From positions 11,307-75,306 of the forward strand of contig CAYTCV010000005.1 in the NCBI GenBank assembly GCA_964436465.1: a DNA stretch of 64,000 bases, written 5' to 3'. Below are positions 40,266 through 47,889 of the stretch, piece by piece. Both the position numbers and the translations under genes were made by a program. The notes beneath the pieces were generated by a model that searched no databases, was not told the origin of the DNA, and saw only the letters and a program-made list of their open reading frames with translations. Within the stretch, counting starts at the first letter, position 1. Each line of letters opens with the position of its first letter. Source of the DNA: RBG-13-66-14 sp964436465. Lineage in GTDB: Bacteria > RBG-13-66-14.

Positions 40266-41456
40266 ATGCGACTGTACGAGTACGAGGCGAAGGGCCTCTT
40301 CGGGGAATTCGGCATCCCGGTGCCCGGGGCAAGGGTGGCGAACGACCTGGACGAGTTGGGCAAACTCGCCGGCGAGTTCGCGTATCCCGTGGCGGTGAAG
40401 GCCCAGGTGCTCACCGGCGGCCGCGGCAAGGCCGGCGGCGTAAAGGTGGTCGGGAGCGCCGATGAGCTTCTGCGCGAAGGGGAGCGCATTCTCGGCCTAA
40501 CCATCCGCGGGTTCCCGGTGCGGAAGCTGTTAATCGAGGACGCCCTGGACATCGCCCGGGAACTCTATCTGGGCGTCGCCCTGGACCGCGCCGCCTACGC
40601 CCTCACCCTCATCGCCTCCCCGGAGGGCGGGGTGGAAATCGAGCGGGTCGCGGAAGAGCGGCCCGAGGCCATCCACCGGCTCACGGTGGGAATCGACGAG
40701 TGCTTCTACCCCTATCAGGGTGTGGCGCTGGGAAAAAAGCTCGGTCTGGAAGGCGACCGCCTCTCCGCTTTCGCCGGTATCGCCGCCCGCCTGCTGAAGT
40801 CCTTCCGCACCCTGGACCTGAAGATGGCCGAAATCAACCCCCTGGTCGTGACCCGGGAGGGTGAGCTGGTCGCGGCCGATGCCAGAATAAACGCTGACGA
40901 CGACGCCCTCTTCCGCCAGCCGCGGCTGGAGGCCCTGGCCGGCGGCGGACGGCACGAGGAGGGGGAGCTCACCCCCCGCGAGAGTAAGGCCCGGGAGCTG
41001 GGAATACCCTACCTGGACCTGGACGGCGACATCGGGATGTTCCCCGGCGGCGCCGGCTTCGGCATCATGGGCAACGACTTCATCCACTACTTCGGCGGGC
41101 GGCCGGCCAACTTCATGGACTCCGGCGGCGGGCCGACCCCGGAGCGCCTGGCGGCGATGCTCAAGCTCCTGGACGACAACCCCGACGTCAGGGCCATCTT
41201 CGGCGCCCGTTTCGGCGGCGTATCCCGCTGCGACGACTTCGCCAAGGGAGTCGTCATATTTTTAAAGGAGCACGGCCTGTCGAAACCCATGGCGCTGCGC
41301 TTCACCGGGAACATGTGGCGGGAGGGCGTGCGTATATTCACCGAGGAGAAGGAGAAAAACCCCGCCCTCTTCGAGAAAATCGAGTTTTTCGGCATCGAGA
41401 CGCCCATCGAGACCGTGGCCCGGCGGGCCGTCGAGTTGGCCCGGGAAACCGTGTAG
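40266..41456 (+). CDS. sucC: Succinate-CoA ligase beta subunit
   Basis: 396 residues from ATG 40266, with GGAGG six bases upstream. It is an ATP-grasp enzyme linking succinyl-CoA hydrolysis to NTP synthesis. Hallmarks: MRLYEYEAKGLF, VKAQVLTGGRGKAGGVK, AEINPLVV, the late NFMDSGGGPTPERLAAML and RFTGNMWREG. Length is normal (about 385-400). The alpha subunit sucD does not follow, since a thioredoxin-like gene is next, so this is an unlinked beta subunit. A malate-CoA ligase role is an alternative. Confidence 0.93.
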   Translation: MRLYEYEAKGLFGEFGIPVPGARVANDLDELGKLAGEFAYPVAVKAQVLTGGRGKAGGVKVVGSADELLREGERILGLTIRGFPVRKLLIEDALDIARELYLGVALDRAAYALTLIASPEGGVEIERVAEERPEAIHRLTVGIDECFYPYQGVALGKKLGLEGDRLSAFAGIAARLLKSFRTLDLKMAEINPLVVTREGELVAADARINADDDALFRQPRLEALAGGGRHEEGELTPRESKARELGIPYLDLDGDIGMFPGGAGFGIMGNDFIHYFGGRPANFMDSGGGPTPERLAAMLKLLDDNPDVRAIFGARFGGVSRCDDFAKGVVIFLKEHGLSKPMALRFTGNMWREGVRIFTEEKEKNPALFEKIEFFGIETPIETVARRAVELARETV

Positions 41457-41512
41457 CGCTGGAACCACTTTCCATACATTTCCAAAGAACCGGCTACAAG
41501 CCTGGAGGAAAA

Positions 41513-42211
41513 ATGCAACGACTCATCGTTCTCGTTTTGATTTTCGGCCTCGTCCCGGCCTTCGCCCTCACCGACGACGACGTAGTGAACCTGCTGGTGG
41601 ACCTCTACACCTCGTCTTACACCGGCCTGTCCGAGGCGGAAATCTTCGCCTCCTACGGCACCACCGAGGCGGAGATGAACGCGTACTACGATTCACTCCC
41701 GGCCGAACGGCAGGACGAAATCATTGCGGGAATGCAGGCGGGTTACTACGCCTTCCTGGACTCCCGCTTCGAGGATTTATACGGCAGGGCGCCCGCGCTC
41801 TTCACCGCGCCCTCTCTCGGCGGCGAGCCCTACGAGCTGGCCGGAGACCTGGGCGACAAGGTGCTCTTTGTCAACGTCTTCGCCACCTGGTGCCCGCCCT
41901 GCGAAGAAGAAATCCCCAATTTCGTGGCCCTCATCAAAGAGTATGACGGGGCATTCGGCGTCGTCGGGGTCAGCGTGGACGACTACACCGAGGTGGATGA
42001 CCTGGGAGGGTTCGCCGAAGAACACGGGATAAATTACCCCCTCGTCCTCTACACCCAGACCGACGAGGACGCCCAGGTCTACTACTACGCGGACAGCATC
42101 CCCGCCACCTGGGTCGTGGACCCCGACGGGCTGGTGCAGCGGGTCATCGTCGGGAGCCGGAGCAAGGAGGAATTTATGGAAATCATCGACTCGTACCTGG
42201 CCGGCGATTGA
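41513..42211 (+). CDS. TlpA/ResA-like thiol-disulfide oxidoreductase
   Basis: 232 residues from ATG 41513, with GGAGG upstream. Signal peptide (MQRLIVLVLIFGLVPAFA), a helical spacer (about 20-95), then a thioredoxin fold: VLFVNVFATWCPPCEEEIPNF (Cys127, Cys130), VVGVSVDD, and the cis-Pro loop SIPATWVVDPDG. It acts in the periplasm on cysteine pairs of secreted or cytochrome proteins. In contrast to the Omp28-like gene at 9385, both cysteines are ordinary TGC codons. The N-terminal helical spacer has no known family. Confidence 0.9.
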   Translation: MQRLIVLVLIFGLVPAFALTDDDVVNLLVDLYTSSYTGLSEAEIFASYGTTEAEMNAYYDSLPAERQDEIIAGMQAGYYAFLDSRFEDLYGRAPALFTAPSLGGEPYELAGDLGDKVLFVNVFATWCPPCEEEIPNFVALIKEYDGAFGVVGVSVDDYTEVDDLGGFAEEHGINYPLVLYTQTDEDAQVYYYADSIPATWVVDPDGLVQRVIVGSRSKEEFMEIIDSYLAGD

Positions 42212-42220
42212 GGCGTCCCC

Positions 42221-42262
42221 CACTCCATGTGGGAGCGGCGCACCGACGAGTTAGGGTGAGGA
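42221..42262 (+). repeat. Dispersed repeat, family C
   Basis: Diverged copy of 17000-17046 (GTGGGAGCGGC ... GTTAGGGTGAGG). It is followed at once by a family A palindrome. Confidence 0.55.
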
Positions 42263-42269
42263 TTAAAAC

Positions 42270-42298
42270 GGCGGGGACTAAAGTCCCCGCCCTACATT
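42270..42298. repeat. Dispersed palindrome, family A (reverse orientation)
   Basis: GGCGGGGAC, TAAA, GTCCCCGCC, then CTACATT. This is the reverse complement of the element at 5625-5653 over its whole length. Confidence 0.8.
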
Positions 42299-42327
42299 TA
42301 GGCGCACGTTGACGGGTGAATAACCAC

Positions 42328-42353
42328 GGGCGAGCGTGGACACCCGCCCCTAC
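42328..42353. repeat. Dispersed hairpin, family B
   Basis: GGGCGAGCGTGGACACCCGC followed by CCCTAC. It shares the last 18 bases with 17163-17188. The full 42212-42438 interval is built from repeat elements and has no gene. Confidence 0.6.
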
Positions 42354-42438
42354 GATACCGGCGTGAATCGCGCATCAACCTCGTAGAGGCCGACCTAAAC
42401 GGCGCGCCGTCGGTCCGCCCCTACGTCATTTTAACCGG

Positions 42439-43452
42439 TCAGAAGGCGTACGACACCGTCGCGCGGTAGCTCTCGCCCGTCCCCTCGGGGCCGAAGCCCA
42501 TGGCGAAGTCCGCGCTGAAACCGCCGAGGGTGAGTCCCGCCCCGACGCGCACGTCCTCCTCCCCGTGGTACCCCATCGAGAATGTCGCCACGCCGTCGAT
42601 GGTGTACGCCGCCGCCACGGACCAGGAAAAATCGTCGTAGAAATCGGCCATGCCGCCCGCCGCGACCACCAGCCCCTCCCAGGTGAAGGCCAGGGCGCCC
42701 CGCACCCGGCGCTGCCCCAGGCTCCGCACGTCGTAGAGCTGGATGTTGGGCTGGATGAAGTTCTCACACGTGACCGCCGCGTAGAACCACCGCCAGACGA
42801 TGGGCACGGCGAATCCGATGTCCATCCCGAAGCCCTGGTCCCCCGCCCCGCCCACCTCCCGGGCGAAGATGCGGAAGCCCAGGCCCAGGTAGTAGCCCGG
42901 GCGGTACTCGGGCGCCCGGCTCACCCAATCCCCCGGCTCCTCGTAGGTCTCCACGTACTCCTCGACCTCGCCGGTGTCCACCTCCTCCTCGGTGGAAGCG
43001 TCCTCCTCGGGAAGGATGACCTTCGTCCCCAGGCCGATGGACCAGCCGATGTTTATCGCCGTGGCGATGTCCCGGCCGTCCGAACTTCCGGGCGGTAAAC
43101 CCCCGCTGAAGGCGGCGGCTTCGGCGTCGGAGCGGTCTACGTCGAGGACGAGCGTCCCCAGCCGCAGCATGCCGGTGATGGGGTAGACCACGCCCAGGGA
43201 CTCTCGGTTGACGTCGGTGTCCGCCGAGTACGGCATGACGTAGGTCGCCCCGACGTCCACCCCCGCGGTGTAGTCGGCCAGGAGGGGATTGGCGCCGGGG
43301 AGGTAGGCGGGCCGTCCGGGGACGGCGATGGCCGCCACGCCGAAGACGTACTCCCGCGCGCCGTACGCCTCGCTGAAATCGGCCAGGGGGTCCGTCACCC
43401 CGGCGGCGAGCACCGGGACACACAGGCAGAGGGTGAGGAGGATTTTACGCAT
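42439..43452 (-). CDS. PorV/PorQ-like outer-membrane barrel protein
   Basis: 337 residues with a signal peptide (MRKILLTLCLCVPVLAAG). The mature protein is beta-rich with a terminal aromatic (VSYAF), as outer-membrane barrels have. The block YVFGVAAIAVPGRPAYLPGANPLLADY resembles the N-terminal loop of PorV-family proteins. An acidic insertion (EEDASTEEEVDTGEVEEYVETYEEPGD, about 150-176) is unusual and probably a surface loop. It is six bases downstream of the metallopeptidase-like gene, third in the accA operon. Confidence 0.72.
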   Translation of the reverse strand: MRKILLTLCLCVPVLAAGVTDPLADFSEAYGAREYVFGVAAIAVPGRPAYLPGANPLLADYTAGVDVGATYVMPYSADTDVNRESLGVVYPITGMLRLGTLVLDVDRSDAEAAAFSGGLPPGSSDGRDIATAINIGWSIGLGTKVILPEEDASTEEEVDTGEVEEYVETYEEPGDWVSRAPEYRPGYYLGLGFRIFAREVGGAGDQGFGMDIGFAVPIVWRWFYAAVTCENFIQPNIQLYDVRSLGQRRVRGALAFTWEGLVVAAGGMADFYDDFSWSVAAAYTIDGVATFSMGYHGEEDVRVGAGLTLGGFSADFAMGFGPEGTGESYRATVSYAF

Positions 43453-43458
43453 CCGCTT

Positions 43459-44271
43459 TTATAATCCGAAGAGAACCCGCGCCCGCCAGGCGGCCAGGCG
43501 GATGGTGGCGGCGTCCAGGTATCCCAGCGCCCACCAGTGACCCGCCCGGTGCCGCACCGCGTTCAGGGTCAGCGCGCCCCAGCCGAGCCCGAAAACGGCC
43601 AGGTCGGTCAGCCACTCGTCCTTGCGCTCCAACTGGTTCGGCCGCTGCGGGTCGGCCGCGGACGAGGGATTGAGCACTTTGTAGTACCCGTGCCGGAACA
43701 GGAAGGCGTGGGTGCTCTCATGGGCCAGAATCGAGCCGACGGCCAGCGGGTCGTCCCGGAAGGCCTCGGCGATGTAAATCTGCTGCGGCTCGGGGAACTC
43801 GGGCACGCCGGTCATCGGCGGCCGCTCGGTCACCCGCACCAGCCCCGGAACCTCGAGCCAGTCGGTGAATTCGACCGGCACCGGGTCCTCGCCCGTCCAG
43901 GCGGCCAGGGCCTCCTGGAACCGCGACGGGTCACCGTGGACCAGATAATCCCGGTAGAGCTCCTCGACGTCCAGCGGCCCCCTTGCGGCGTCCCCGCGGA
44001 CGTAGCGCAGGACGAAATCCACCTCGTCCAGCAGGGCCGGGTCCACGTCGGTCGGCTTCTCCACGGGCAGAAGGCTGTTCAGGAGAAAGACCCGGACCTG
44101 GAGGTCCCGCTTTTTCCCAAAGAGGCCCTTTTTCCCGGCTCCCCGCAGACGGACGGTCCCCCCGCTCTCGAATCCGGCAGGAAGCGGAAAGCGGAGATGA
44201 ATCCCCTTTGAATTCAGCTCCACCGCGTCCCCGCGGGCGGCCGCCGCCGGGGAGATGAAGACGTATTCCAT
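43459..44271 (-). CDS. Metallopeptidase-like protein with DnaJ-C-like N-terminus
   Basis: 270 residues. The motif LAHESTHAFLFRHG (about residues 182-195) is an HExxH zinc site, and DEWLTDLAVFG about 25 residues on supplies a likely third acidic ligand. The N-terminal about 65 residues (GIHLRFPLPAGFESGGTVRLRGAGKKG ... DLQVRVFLLN) look like the substrate-binding domain of DnaJ. There is no signal peptide, although hydrophobic segments occur near the C-terminus. Its ATG directly follows the accA stop (TAG then ATG), so coupling is tight. The combination of domains is one I do not recognise. Confidence 0.72.
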   Translation of the reverse strand: MEYVFISPAAAARGDAVELNSKGIHLRFPLPAGFESGGTVRLRGAGKKGLFGKKRDLQVRVFLLNSLLPVEKPTDVDPALLDEVDFVLRYVRGDAARGPLDVEELYRDYLVHGDPSRFQEALAAWTGEDPVPVEFTDWLEVPGLVRVTERPPMTGVPEFPEPQQIYIAEAFRDDPLAVGSILAHESTHAFLFRHGYYKVLNPSSAADPQRPNQLERKDEWLTDLAVFGLGWGALTLNAVRHRAGHWWALGYLDAATIRLAAWRARVLFGL

Positions 44272-45273
44272 CTAATTTGCCGGAGGCATAGCTCGCGACG
44301 GCGAGCCGTACGCTCGGTTCTCGGCGTACACCCCCATGACCCGGAACTTGTCGTAGCGCTTTTGGAGCAGCTCGTTCACCGGCAGCTTGGTCAGCTCGGC
44401 CAGGTCGCCGACGAGGACCTCCTTGATGATTTGGGCCGTTTCGTCCACGCCGTTGTGCGCCCCGCCCAGGGGCTCCGGCAGAACGCGGTCCACCACGCCG
44501 AGGTCCACCAGGTGCCTGCCCGAGACGCGCAGCGCCTGGGCGGCCTCCTGGGCCTGGGCCTGGTCGCGCCACAGAATCGCCGCGCAGCCCTCGGGGCTGA
44601 TGACCGAGTAGTAGCTGTTCTCCAGCATGTACACCCGGTCGCCGACGCCTATTCCCAGGGCGCCGCCGGAGCCGCCCTCGCCGATGACCACGATGATTAT
44701 AGGCACCCGCAGGGTAAACATGTCCCGGATATTGTGGGCGATGGCCTCGGAGATGCCGCGCTCCTCGGAGCCTATGCCGGGGTAGGCGCCGGTGGTGTCG
44801 AGGAAGGAGATGAGGGGCAGGCCGAAGCGGTCGGCCAGGTCCATGATGCGGCGGGCCTTGCGGAAGCCCTCGGGGTGGGGCATGCCGAAGTTCCGCTGAA
44901 GCTTCTCCTTGGTGGAGCGGCCCTTCTGGTGCCCGATTAGCGCCACCGGCCGCCCCTCCAGCCGCCCCACGCCGGTCACCATGGCGTGGTCGTCGGCGAA
45001 GTTCCGGTCCCCGTGAAGCTCCACCCAGTCGGTCAGGATGCGCTGCACGTAGTCCAGGGTGTAGGGACGCTGGGGGTGCCGCGCCACCTGGACCCGCTGC
45101 CAGATGGTCAGGTTCGCGTAGACCTGCTCCTTGAGCTGCTCCAGCTTGGCGGAGAGGGTCTCGATTTCGTCGGCGAAGTCCACGGGCCCTTCGGCGCTGA
45201 GCTTCTTCAGCTCCTCGATGCGCCGGTTGAGGTCGTAGATGGGCTGTTCGAAGGCGAGCTGGGCGAACTCCAT
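44272..45273 (-). CDS. accA: Acetyl-CoA carboxylase carboxyltransferase subunit alpha
   Basis: 333 residues from ATG 45273 (MEFAQLAFEQPIYDL), with GGAGG upstream. It transfers carboxybiotin carbon to acetyl-CoA to make malonyl-CoA. Typical blocks: RPYTLDYV, GDRNFADDHAMV, IGHQKGRSTKEKLQRNFGMPHPEGFRKARRIM, FLDTTGAYPGIGSEERG, VIGEGGSGGALGIGVGDRVYMLENSYYSVISPEGCAAILW. The last 15 residues (AYGSPSRAMPPAN) are encoded by a family E repeat (44286-44319) and look like an acquired tail. No accD lies in the window. Confidence 0.95.
   Translation of the reverse strand: MEFAQLAFEQPIYDLNRRIEELKKLSAEGPVDFADEIETLSAKLEQLKEQVYANLTIWQRVQVARHPQRPYTLDYVQRILTDWVELHGDRNFADDHAMVTGVGRLEGRPVALIGHQKGRSTKEKLQRNFGMPHPEGFRKARRIMDLADRFGLPLISFLDTTGAYPGIGSEERGISEAIAHNIRDMFTLRVPIIIVVIGEGGSGGALGIGVGDRVYMLENSYYSVISPEGCAAILWRDQAQAQEAAQALRVSGRHLVDLGVVDRVLPEPLGGAHNGVDETAQIIKEVLVGDLAELTKLPVNELLQKRYDKFRVMGVYAENRAYGSPSRAMPPAN
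44286..44319. repeat. Family E element, long form (inside accA 3' end)
   Basis: GCATAGCTCGC, then GACGGCGAGCCGTA with an ACGGC/GCCGT hairpin, then CGCTCGGTT. It lies in frame in the last codons of accA on the opposite strand. The same long form occurs at the hppA stop. Confidence 0.75.
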
Positions 45274-45565
45274 GCGTTCCTCCGCAAAAAAGTCTAACCC
45301 GGGGCGTTCAGCCGAGCACCCGGTCCGCGGCATCGGAGATATTTACATCGCGACCCGACGGGCGACCGTCATCCCGGTTCCCGCGCAACATCCGCCCCCC
45401 GCCGACGACCGGCCCCGATTCACTTGACGGCCCAACGAGTATTGCACCTCGTCCTGACCGCCAAGCTAAAGCAGCGCTTCCCCACCCGCCTGAAATCTAC
45501 CAGGCGCGACCCTCGCTCTGAACACCGAACGAGAACAACGCGCTCCCGCCCGACGACCGGCCCCC
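45274..45565. other. Intergenic region without a gene
   Basis: First part of a 410-base gap between divergent genes (accA minus, lipoprotein plus). Both frames sets are broken by stops and no RNA gene or repeat is evident. The accA promoter must lie here but no box stands out. Confidence 0.55.
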
Positions 45566-45594
45566 TTGCCCGTGGGGAACGATTGGGCTACTAT
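45566..45594 (+). promoter_or_regulatory. Candidate sigma-70-type promoter
   Basis: TTGCCC, a 17-base spacer, TACTAT, about 90 bases upstream of the small lipoprotein ATG. The leader would be about 80 bases long. Confidence 0.55.
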
Positions 45595-45683
45595 TGAACG
45601 TACCCTAGCACGCGCGGGGGGAAGTGTCAAGAAGCGACGGGCAGCAGCTCGTCCGTATCGCGCTGTTATAAAAAGGTTTAGCC

Positions 45684-46046
45684 ATGAAGCCGCTCCGAAC
45701 CTCCTTCGCCCTCCTGCTCCTGGTCCTGGTCATCGGGGGCTGCAATCCCGCCAAAATGGACGACCTCATCGCCGACCTGGCCGGGACGTGGCACGGGAGC
45801 ACCACGCTGGGCATGGTGCTGGACCTGAGGATATCCGAGAACGGCAACACCACCGGCAACTACGACTCCTACTACTTCACCGGTCAGGCCCACCTCTACG
45901 GGACGCAGTTCGAGCTGTCCTCCATCGACATCGACATATCGGGCCAGTACACCGCCGACAGCGAACGCCTGGACGGCTACCTCGACGATTATCGGGACCC
46001 CGAGAATCCCGTCGAGGACCAATTCACCGTCTTCCTGGTGAAGTAG
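45684..46046 (+). CDS. Small beta-rich lipoprotein
   Basis: 120 residues. MKPLRTSFALLLLVLVIGGC gives a lipobox Cys at 20. The mature part looks like a small lipocalin- or DUF-type beta sandwich (LAGTWHGSTTLGMVLDLRISENGNTTGNYDSYYFTGQAHLYG): a G-T-W near the N-terminus and repeated strands ending FTVFLVK. It is probably a periplasmic lipoprotein. No named family can be supported. AAAAGG lies upstream of the ATG, and a strong terminator pair follows. Confidence 0.75.
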   Translation: MKPLRTSFALLLLVLVIGGCNPAKMDDLIADLAGTWHGSTTLGMVLDLRISENGNTTGNYDSYYFTGQAHLYGTQFELSSIDIDISGQYTADSERLDGYLDDYRDPENPVEDQFTVFLVK

Positions 46047-46065
46047 CGGCGGCGACCGAAAAACG

Positions 46066-46086
46066 AGGCCCCGATGGGCCTTTTTT
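46066..46086 (+). terminator. Rho-independent terminator
   Basis: AGGCCC, CGAT loop, GGGCCT, six T in total. It comes 20 bases after the lipoprotein stop. Confidence 0.88.
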
Positions 46087-46124
46087 AATCCATCTTCCGA
46101 GAATCGGGAGTAGTAGCGTCGCCG

Positions 46125-46153
46125 AAAAAACGGCCCTATAAGGGCCCTTTTTT
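46125..46153 (+). terminator. Second, bidirectional terminator
   Basis: Six A, GGCCCT-ATA-AGGGCC, C, six T. It can stop both the plus-strand lipoprotein and the minus-strand transglycosylase gene that converges on it. Its upstream sequence (GTCGCCGAAAAAACGG) resembles that of the first terminator, suggesting duplication. Confidence 0.88.
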
Positions 46154-46167
46154 AACTCCCCGGACGG

Positions 46168-46803
46168 TCAGGGCGTGGGGGGGACGTTGGTGATGGTCCC
46201 GTCGGGGGCGATGTACACGGGAGCCGAGCACTCGCCGCCGACCACCTCCACCTTCTCCCCACCGGCTCCGCCGTAGCGTCGGTAGTGCTCCAGCACCAGG
46301 ACCACGTACCGCTGGGTCTCGGGGTAGGGCGGCACCGCGCCGTAGTACTCCACGGACCGGGGCCCCGCGTTGTAGGCAGCCAGGGCCAGGCGCAGGTCGC
46401 CGTCGAAGCGCTCCAGCATCGCGCGCAGGTAGCGGCAGCCGCCGTCCACGTTGGCCGTGGGGTCCCAGGGGTCGGAAACGCCCAGCTCCCGGGCGGTGGC
46501 GGGCATGAGCTGCATCAGGCCCATGGCGCCCGAGCCGGAGAGGGCCTTCGGGTAAAAGGCGCTCTCCACCTTCACCACCGCCTTGACCAGGGCGGTCTCC
46601 AGGCCGTAGCGACCGGCGGCGGACTCGATGAGGGGGGTGAAGTTTTCCTCGTTGGAGGCGGAAGCGGCCAGCGCCTCGGGGGTGGGCACGTAGAGCCGGG
46701 GATGGGCGGGGACGTTGGTGATGACGCCGTCGCGGACGACCACCTCGTCGGCCCGGGCGGTCAGGAGGAGCAGGAGGGTCAACGCGAAGGTCCGCCTGAG
46801 CAT
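46168..46803 (-). CDS. Lytic transglycosylase (SLT family)
   Basis: 211 residues with a signal peptide (cleavage near TARA). The SLT domain covers about residues 55-175: YGLETALVKAVVKVESAFYPKALSGSGAMGLMQLMPATARELG, with the catalytic Glu in KVESAF, then LALAAYNAGPRSVEYYG and YPETQRYV. It cleaves peptidoglycan in the periplasm. A short motif occurs at both ends: VVRDGVITNVPAHP before and IAPDGTITNVPPTP after the domain. This duplicated DGxITNVP element is unusual for the family. Confidence 0.92.
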   Translation of the reverse strand: MLRRTFALTLLLLLTARADEVVVRDGVITNVPAHPRLYVPTPEALAASASNEENFTPLIESAAGRYGLETALVKAVVKVESAFYPKALSGSGAMGLMQLMPATARELGVSDPWDPTANVDGGCRYLRAMLERFDGDLRLALAAYNAGPRSVEYYGAVPPYPETQRYVVLVLEHYRRYGGAGGEKVEVVGGECSAPVYIAPDGTITNVPPTP

Positions 46804-46851
46804 CGCTTCCCCCCGCGGCGGTCGGCGGCCTACCCGCTAACCGCGAAGCGG

Positions 46852-46922
46852 TGTAGGGCGGTTCTTCTACGAGCCGCCATAATCCCGATTCACGGCGGGA
46901 CGTGGAAGTCCCGCCCTACATT
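46852..46922. repeat. Paired family A element
   Basis: Begins TGTAGGGCGG and ends with the inverse CCGCCCTACA, with two internal short hairpins. It fills most of the gap between the transglycosylase and LytR_C genes. Confidence 0.65.
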
Positions 46923-47710
46923 CCGCCGAGGACCACCTGCAGGTCGTTGGGGATGCCGGTCACCGAACCGGGCAGGCCGAGGGCCTCTTTCAGGGCCAGG
47001 GCGTACTCGAGCTTCTCCGGCGTGCAGGAGATGGTGGTGCGCTCGCAGTCGAAGGTGTTGTTGTTGCGAAAGTCCACGACGGTCAGGCCGAAGCCCTCGA
47101 GCTTGTGCGCCGTGCGGGAGGCCATGCCGGCGATGCCGCTTCCGTTGAGCACCTCGGCGGTGAGTCCGGACACCCCCTCGGGCAGCGCGCCGGTGTCGGG
47201 CGTCGCGGCTAGAACCCCCTCGATGTCCCGGCCCAGGACGAGGGAGATATCCACCCGCCGCGGGGCGCCGAATCCGAGCAGGTCGGACAGTTGCTCGGCG
47301 AAGGACCGCAGCTCCTCGCTATCGCCGTGGTAGTAGACGACGTTGACGTTCCCGGAGCCCAGAACGGAAATCGGCACGGCGCTGTACTCGGTCTGGCCGA
47401 GCTGGGAGAGCTGGTACTCCACGTCGTTGAGCCTCTCGGCGTCCGCCGGCGTGTGCCAGACCTCCACCGAGTAGCGCTGCGGGAGGATGATTTCGTCGGG
47501 CGGCTCGTTGCCCTCGGGCAGCTCGTTGACCGTGGCGTTTTCGCCGTCTTGAGTCACGCCGTCCGGGACACTTTCCTCCGACTCCCAGGGTCGCCAGACG
47601 AACAACACCACGACGGCAACCGCCACCACGCAGACTACCACGATGGCGATTGTCCGGCGTTTCTGCTTGCGGCGCCGGGACCGCATCATCTCAACCCGAC
47701 CCTCTATCAC
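46916..47710 (-). CDS. LytR C-terminal-domain membrane protein
   Basis: 264 residues from GTG 47710, with GGGAG upstream. ATGs at codons 8 and 9 are alternatives. A basic N-terminus (RSRRRKQKRRT) precedes one helix (about 21-43), then an acidic linker. A LytR_C-like domain lies at about 185-262 (LTAEVLNGSGIAGMASRTAHKLEGFGLTVVDFRN), and a weaker similar alpha/beta unit at about 80-170 (YSVEVWHTPADAERLNDVEYQL). This domain often sits after LCP ligase domains in cell wall proteins. Here it is free-standing on a membrane anchor. Its 3' end overlaps a family A repeat. Confidence 0.82.
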   Translation of the reverse strand: MIEGRVEMMRSRRRKQKRRTIAIVVVCVVAVAVVVLFVWRPWESEESVPDGVTQDGENATVNELPEGNEPPDEIILPQRYSVEVWHTPADAERLNDVEYQLSQLGQTEYSAVPISVLGSGNVNVVYYHGDSEELRSFAEQLSDLLGFGAPRRVDISLVLGRDIEGVLAATPDTGALPEGVSGLTAEVLNGSGIAGMASRTAHKLEGFGLTVVDFRNNNTFDCERTTISCTPEKLEYALALKEALGLPGSVTGIPNDLQVVLGGM

Positions 47711-47717
47711 TTCATCT

Positions 47718-47857
47718 CCCGCAATCCATGAAGAGGAGTCCTAATCCAAAGGGGAGGAAACACAGTCGGCCTACAATTCCCGCAACCCGTGAAGAGTCGG
47801 TGAAAGCGGTAGGGCGATTCTCCCGCTCATCCTTCATCCCCCGCAACCCGTGAAGAG
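47718..47857. repeat. Three 18-bp repeats at exact 61-base spacing
   Basis: CCCGCAAYCCRTGAAGAG at 47718-47735, 47779-47796 and 47840-47857. The sequences between them differ. Copy 1 overlaps the ribosome-site region of the LytR_C gene on the other strand. Too few copies and no cas genes for a CRISPR array. Confidence 0.6.
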
Positions 47858-47889
47858 TGGGCCGTACCGCGTGGGGCCCGAATCCGCCC

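Noticed and set aside
41513..42211. A second selenoprotein candidate among thioredoxin-like genes
   Set aside because: Its active site is an ordinary WCPPC with both cysteine codons intact.
45274..45683. A small gene in the 410-base gap upstream of the small lipoprotein
   Set aside because: No frame has a ribosome site, signal or conserved pattern, and stops are frequent in the plausible frames.
47718..47857. CRISPR array with 18-base repeats
   Set aside because: Three imperfect short repeats, 43-base intervals, no leader and no cas genes.
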